This document shows positions 60,478 to 64,000 of a stretch of 64,000 nucleotides of DNA, in pieces. Each line of letters begins with the position of its first letter. The first letter of the stretch is position 1. Position numbers and translations under genes: made by a program. The stretch comes from Siccirubricoccus deserti (lineage in GTDB: Bacteria; Pseudomonadota; Alphaproteobacteria; Acetobacterales; Acetobacteraceae): assembly GCF_014283215.1 (NCBI RefSeq), contig NZ_JACOMF010000002.1, positions 186,001 to 250,000 of the forward strand. Reading direction: 5' to 3'. Under the pieces are notes generated by a model, which was not told the DNA's origin, did no database searches, and saw nothing but the letters and a program-made list of their open reading frames with translations.

Positions 60478-63135
60478 ATGGATCAGACCGCCGCCCCGCC
60501 GCTGCCCTCCGCCGAGGGCGCCTCGCCCGCCATGGCGCAATGGTTCGCCTGCAAGGCGCAGCACCCGGATGCGCTGCTGTTCTTCCGCATGGGCGACTTC
60601 TTCGAGCTGTTCTTCGCCGATGCCGAGGCGGCCAGCGGGGCGCTCGACATCGCCCTGACCTACCGCGGGGAGCACCAGGGCCAGCGCATCGCCATGTGCG
60701 GCGTGCCGGTGCATAGCCATGAGGGCTACCTCGCCCGGCTGATCCGGCGCGGCTTCCGCGTCGCCATCGCCGAGCAGATGGAAACCCCGGAGGAAGCCAA
60801 GCGCCGCAAGGCCAGCGCGGTGCGGCGGGAGGTGGTGCGCCTGGTCACCCCGGGCACCATCACCGAGGACAGCCTGCTGGAGGCCGCCCGCCCTGCCTGG
60901 CTGCTGTCCCTCGCCCCCGATGCGGAACGGCTCGGCGCCGCCTGGCTCGACATCTCGACCGGCGCTTTCGAGACCGAGGTGCTGGCGGCGGAGGACCTTC
61001 CGGCCCTGCTGGCCCGGCTGGAACCCGCCGAGATCCTGGCTCCGCCGGCGCTCGGCCTTGCCGGGGCGGTGGCGACGGCACCGCCGCGCGATGCCGCCCG
61101 CCGCGTCGCCGAGGCCTATCATGTCGCCACCCTGGACGGTTTCGGCGAATATCACCCGGCCGAGATCGCCGCCGCCGCCATGGCGATCGACTATCTCCGC
61201 GCCACCCAGAAGGACGCCTTCCCGCATCTGTCGCGGCCGGTGCCGCGCGGCGGCCAGGGCGTGCTGCAGATGGACGCGGCGACCCGGCGCAGCCTGGAAA
61301 TCCTCCGCGCCGAGCGCGGTGGTACGCAGGATTGCCTGCTGGGCGCGGTGGACCGCACGGTGACCGCCGCCGGCACGAGGGCGTTGGCCGCCCGGCTCGG
61401 CGCGCCGCTGGCCGAGGTCGAGCCGATCGCCGCCCGGCACGACGCGGTGGCGGCGCTGCTGGCCGCCACGCCGCTGCGCGCCGCCATCCGCGCCCGCCTG
61501 AAGGGCGCGCCGGACGTGGCGCGGGCGCTGGCCCGGCTCTCCCTGGACCGCTTTGCGCCGCGCGACCTCGCCGCCGTCCGTGACGGCCTCGCCCGCGCCG
61601 CCGCCATCGCCGAGGCGCTGGAGCACCCCGGCGGCCTCGCCGCCATCCCGCCGCTGCTGGCCGCCGCCGGCCGCGCCCTGCGCCCCTCCCCCGACCCTGG
61701 CGCCGAACTGGCGCGCGCCCTGGCCGAGAGCCTGCCCGCCCGGCTCGACGACCCCGGTATCATCGCCCCCGGCTATGATGGCGAGCTGGATGCGCTGCGG
61801 CGGCTGCGCGACGATGCCCGCGGCGCCATCGCCGCCTTGCAGCTCGACCTCGCCCAGGCCTGGGGCGTCGCCGCGCTGAAGGTCCGCCACCACCAGCAAT
61901 TCGGCTATCTGGCCGAGTTGCCGGCGGCGGCCGGGGAGAAGCTGCTGCGCGAGGCGCCGGCCACCGCGACGGGCGCCTTCGCCCCAATCCACCGCCAGAC
62001 CATGGCCAATGGCCATCGCTTCACCTGCGCCGCCCTGGCCGACCTCGACCGCCGCCTGTCCGAGGCCGCCGACCAGGCGGCGCGGCGGGAGAAGCGGATC
62101 ACCCGGCATCTGCGCGAGCTTTGCCTGGCCGCTGCCCCCGGCCTGACCGCGGCGGCCGAGGCGCTGGCCGAGATCGACCTGCACGCCGCTGCCGCCGAGC
62201 TGGCCGCCGAGGGCGGCTGGTGCCGGCCGGAGCTGACCGAGCGGCCGGAGTTCTGCATCACCGGCGGCCGCCATCCGGTGGTCGCCGCCGCCCTGGCGCG
62301 CAACCGGGCCGGCGCCTTCGTGCCCAACGACTGCGACCTGTCGCCAGGCCGGCGGATCTGCCTGCTCACCGGGCCGAACATGGCCGGCAAATCCACCTTC
62401 CTGCGGCAGAACGCGCTCTTCGCCGTGCTGGCCCAGGCCGGCTTCTACCTCCCGGCGGAGGCGGCGCGGCTCGGGCTGGTCGACCGGCTGTTCTCCCGCG
62501 TCGGCGCCGCCGACGACATTGCCGGCGGGCGCTCCACCTTCATGGTCGAGATGGCCGAGACGGCGGCCATCCTCAACCTGGCCGGGCCGCGGTCGCTGGT
62601 GGTGCTGGACGAGGTCGGCCGCGGCACCGCCACCTGGGATGGATTGGCGGTCGCCTGGGCGGTGCTGGAGGCGCTGCACGACCGCACCCGTTGCCGGACG
62701 ATCTTCGCCACCCATTTTCATGAGCTGACCGCGCTGGCCGGCAAGCTGCCCGAACTGACCCTCGCCACCATGCGGGTGAAGGAGTGGAAGGGCGAGGTGG
62801 TGTTCCAGCACAGCGTCGGCCCGGGCGCGGCGGAGCGAAGCTGGGGGCTGCATGTGGCACGGCTCGCCGGCGTTCCCCGTGTCGTGCTGGCCCGCGCCGC
62901 CCAGGTGCTGGAAGCGCTGGAGGCCCGCGCCCGCGGCCTCGATCCGCTGTCCGAGGAGCTGCCGCTGTTCGCCCGGCCACCGGCGGGACCGGCCGCGCCC
63001 ACGGATCCGGTCCCCCAGCACCCGGCGCTGGAGGCGCTCGCGGCGATCGATCCGGACACGGTTTCGCCGCGGGAAGCGCAACAGACGCTGTATCGGTTGC
63101 AGGCGTTGCTCAATGGTGCTGTCAACAACCGATGA
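60478..63135 (+). CDS. mutS: DNA mismatch repair protein MutS
   Basis: An 885-residue mismatch-recognition ATPase. The N-terminal FFRMGDFFELFFADA contains the Phe-x-Glu mismatch wedge. The ATPase domain has Walker A LLTGPNMAGKSTFLRQNA, GRSTFMVEMAETA and Walker B LVVLDEVGRGTATWDGLA (Ala where Ser is usual in GTSTxDG), then FATHFHELTAL and the C-terminal LDPLSEELPLF region. AGGTAGGGG precedes the ATG. Its stop overlaps glnD as ATGA. Confidence 0.97.
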   Translation: MDQTAAPPLPSAEGASPAMAQWFACKAQHPDALLFFRMGDFFELFFADAEAASGALDIALTYRGEHQGQRIAMCGVPVHSHEGYLARLIRRGFRVAIAEQMETPEEAKRRKASAVRREVVRLVTPGTITEDSLLEAARPAWLLSLAPDAERLGAAWLDISTGAFETEVLAAEDLPALLARLEPAEILAPPALGLAGAVATAPPRDAARRVAEAYHVATLDGFGEYHPAEIAAAAMAIDYLRATQKDAFPHLSRPVPRGGQGVLQMDAATRRSLEILRAERGGTQDCLLGAVDRTVTAAGTRALAARLGAPLAEVEPIAARHDAVAALLAATPLRAAIRARLKGAPDVARALARLSLDRFAPRDLAAVRDGLARAAAIAEALEHPGGLAAIPPLLAAAGRALRPSPDPGAELARALAESLPARLDDPGIIAPGYDGELDALRRLRDDARGAIAALQLDLAQAWGVAALKVRHHQQFGYLAELPAAAGEKLLREAPATATGAFAPIHRQTMANGHRFTCAALADLDRRLSEAADQAARREKRITRHLRELCLAAAPGLTAAAEALAEIDLHAAAAELAAEGGWCRPELTERPEFCITGGRHPVVAAALARNRAGAFVPNDCDLSPGRRICLLTGPNMAGKSTFLRQNALFAVLAQAGFYLPAEAARLGLVDRLFSRVGAADDIAGGRSTFMVEMAETAAILNLAGPRSLVVLDEVGRGTATWDGLAVAWAVLEALHDRTRCRTIFATHFHELTALAGKLPELTLATMRVKEWKGEVVFQHSVGPGAAERSWGLHVARLAGVPRVVLARAAQVLEALEARARGLDPLSEELPLFARPPAGPAAPTDPVPQHPALEALAAIDPDTVSPREAQQTLYRLQALLNGAVNNR

Positions 63136-64000
63136 GCCGGGCTAGGCTGGGGGGAATGACATCCGCGGCCGCATTTCCCGCCAGGGCGACGGCCCAGCGC
63201 TCCACCGCGCTGGCCGATGCACCTTCTGTGATCCCCGACCTGATCGCGGAACTCACCGGCGCGCCCGATGGCTCGCCGATCCGCCGGGAGGCGGCACTCG
63301 ACCTGCTCCGCCGCCACCTCGGCCGGATCCAGCTTCGGGTGCAGGACGCCTTCGAGGCGCAGGAGCTCTCCGGTCTCGCCTCCGCCCGCTGGCTGGCGGC
63401 GCTGACCGACGGGCTGATGCAGGCGATCCACGCCTATGCCGTGGCCATGGTCCCGCCCCGCAACCCGGCGGAGGAGGCCGAGCCGCCCTTCGCCCTGGTC
63501 GCCACCGGCGGCTACGGCCGCGGCGTGCTGGCGCCCTATTCCGACATTGACCTGCTGTTCCTCACCGAGCAATCCGCCGGGCCGCGGGTGCAGCGCATGG
63601 TGGAGTTCGTGCTCTACCTGCTGTGGGACCTCGGGCTGAAGGTCGGCCATGCCACCCGCTCCATCCGCGACTGCATGGAGGAAGCCGGGCGGGACACCAC
63701 CGTGCTCACCGCCCTGGTCGATGCTCGCTTCCTGGTCGGCGACCGCCCGGTCTTCGAACGTTTCCTCGAAGTCTTCCACCGCACCCGGCAGGAGCGTGGG
63801 CTCGGTCCCTTCCTCGCTGCCAAGCGGGCGGAACGGGCCGGCCGCCATGCCCGCTACGGCGACAGCCCCTATCTGGTCGAGCCGCATGTGAAGGAAGGCC
63901 GCGGCGGGTTGCGCGACCTGCAGACCCTCTATTGGCTGGCGCGCTACGCCTTCAACACCCAGCGCATGCCGGAGCTGGTCGGCGCCGACAGCCCCGGCGG
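63132..64000 (+). CDS. glnD: Bifunctional PII uridylyltransferase / uridylyl-removing enzyme GlnD, N-terminal part
   Basis: The first 289 residues of a protein normally about 930 long; it runs off the window. The nucleotidyltransferase motif VATGGYGRGVLAPYSDIDLL carries the two metal-binding aspartates, and VGHATRSIRDCMEEAGRD, DARFLVGDRPVFERF and EPHVKEGRGGLRDLQTLYW are GlnD signatures. It senses glutamine and modifies PII proteins. ATG 63132 overlaps the mutS stop; ATG 63156, with GGGGGGA directly before it, is the alternative. The order mutS-glnD is common in alphaproteobacteria. Confidence 0.95.
   Translation, partial: MSRARLGGMTSAAAFPARATAQRSTALADAPSVIPDLIAELTGAPDGSPIRREAALDLLRRHLGRIQLRVQDAFEAQELSGLASARWLAALTDGLMQAIHAYAVAMVPPRNPAEEAEPPFALVATGGYGRGVLAPYSDIDLLFLTEQSAGPRVQRMVEFVLYLLWDLGLKVGHATRSIRDCMEEAGRDTTVLTALVDARFLVGDRPVFERFLEVFHRTRQERGLGPFLAAKRAERAGRHARYGDSPYLVEPHVKEGRGGLRDLQTLYWLARYAFNTQRMPELVGADSPG

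Overview
The window is a contiguous stretch of a very GC-rich alphaproteobacterial chromosome. The third codon position is almost always G or C, which is why long mirror-image reading frames run opposite nearly every gene. Gene content and order fit the Rhodospirillales, most likely an Acetobacteraceae member of the Roseomonas type: dnaQ-coaE-aroE, chorismate mutase-hisC-tyrA opposite metX-metW, maeB opposite mutS-glnD, and the TIGR02186-TauE pair. The genus is an inference. I found no rRNA or tRNA gene, intact insertion sequence, prophage or CRISPR array.

Layout. 1-0.9 kb: end of a urease accessory operon (ureG, ureJ). 0.9-9.2 kb: RraA-like protein, a glycosyltransferase-gntK-gnd operon, a large single-chain fusion of a 2Fe-2S domain with two flavin oxidoreductases, an M20 peptidase and the stump of a peptide-binding protein. 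9.2-13.8 kb: a three-subunit molybdenum oxidoreductase, best matched to the sulfite dehydrogenase SoeABC. 14-23.3 kb: housekeeping and amino-acid genes (dnaQ, coaE, aroE, FkbM methyltransferase, MFS transporter, tyrA, hisC, chorismate mutase, metX, metW). 23.4-35.8 kb: mixed metabolism and envelope genes, including a Tat-exported superoxide dismutase, an ABC ATPase with its catalytic motifs eroded, a YqjD/YqjE-like pair, MgtC, an acyl-CoA hydrolase, a fused TRAP permease and two SDR enzymes. 36-41 kb: YjbF lipoprotein, a WecA/MraY-type transferase, an Old Yellow Enzyme, a DUF2272 lipoprotein and ribA. 41.2-46.9 kb: response regulator, nitroreductase, NifU-like protein, universal stress protein, TIGR02186 and a sulfite exporter.

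47-56.7 kb is an exopolysaccharide locus. A leftward operon carries heparinase-like, Wzz-like, polymerase/ligase and priming sugar transferase genes. A rightward arm carries an SLBB export protein and a YjbH-like outer-membrane protein. Both genes next to the shared divergent control region are frameshifted, one by what looks like loss of a single 10-bp direct-repeat unit, and yjbH lacks a recognisable start codon. The locus therefore looks inactivated, or the assembly carries indels there. 56.9-64 kb: DUF1330, a small unknown, DUF488, malic enzyme, mutS and the start of glnD.

Three families of dispersed, structured intergenic repeats account for much of the non-coding DNA. One of them begins exactly at the TAG stop codon of four unrelated genes. 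No clearly new defence or mobile system is visible. The strongest leads are the triple-fusion oxidoreductase, the degenerate ABC ATPase, the frameshifted polysaccharide locus and the stop-codon-linked repeat.
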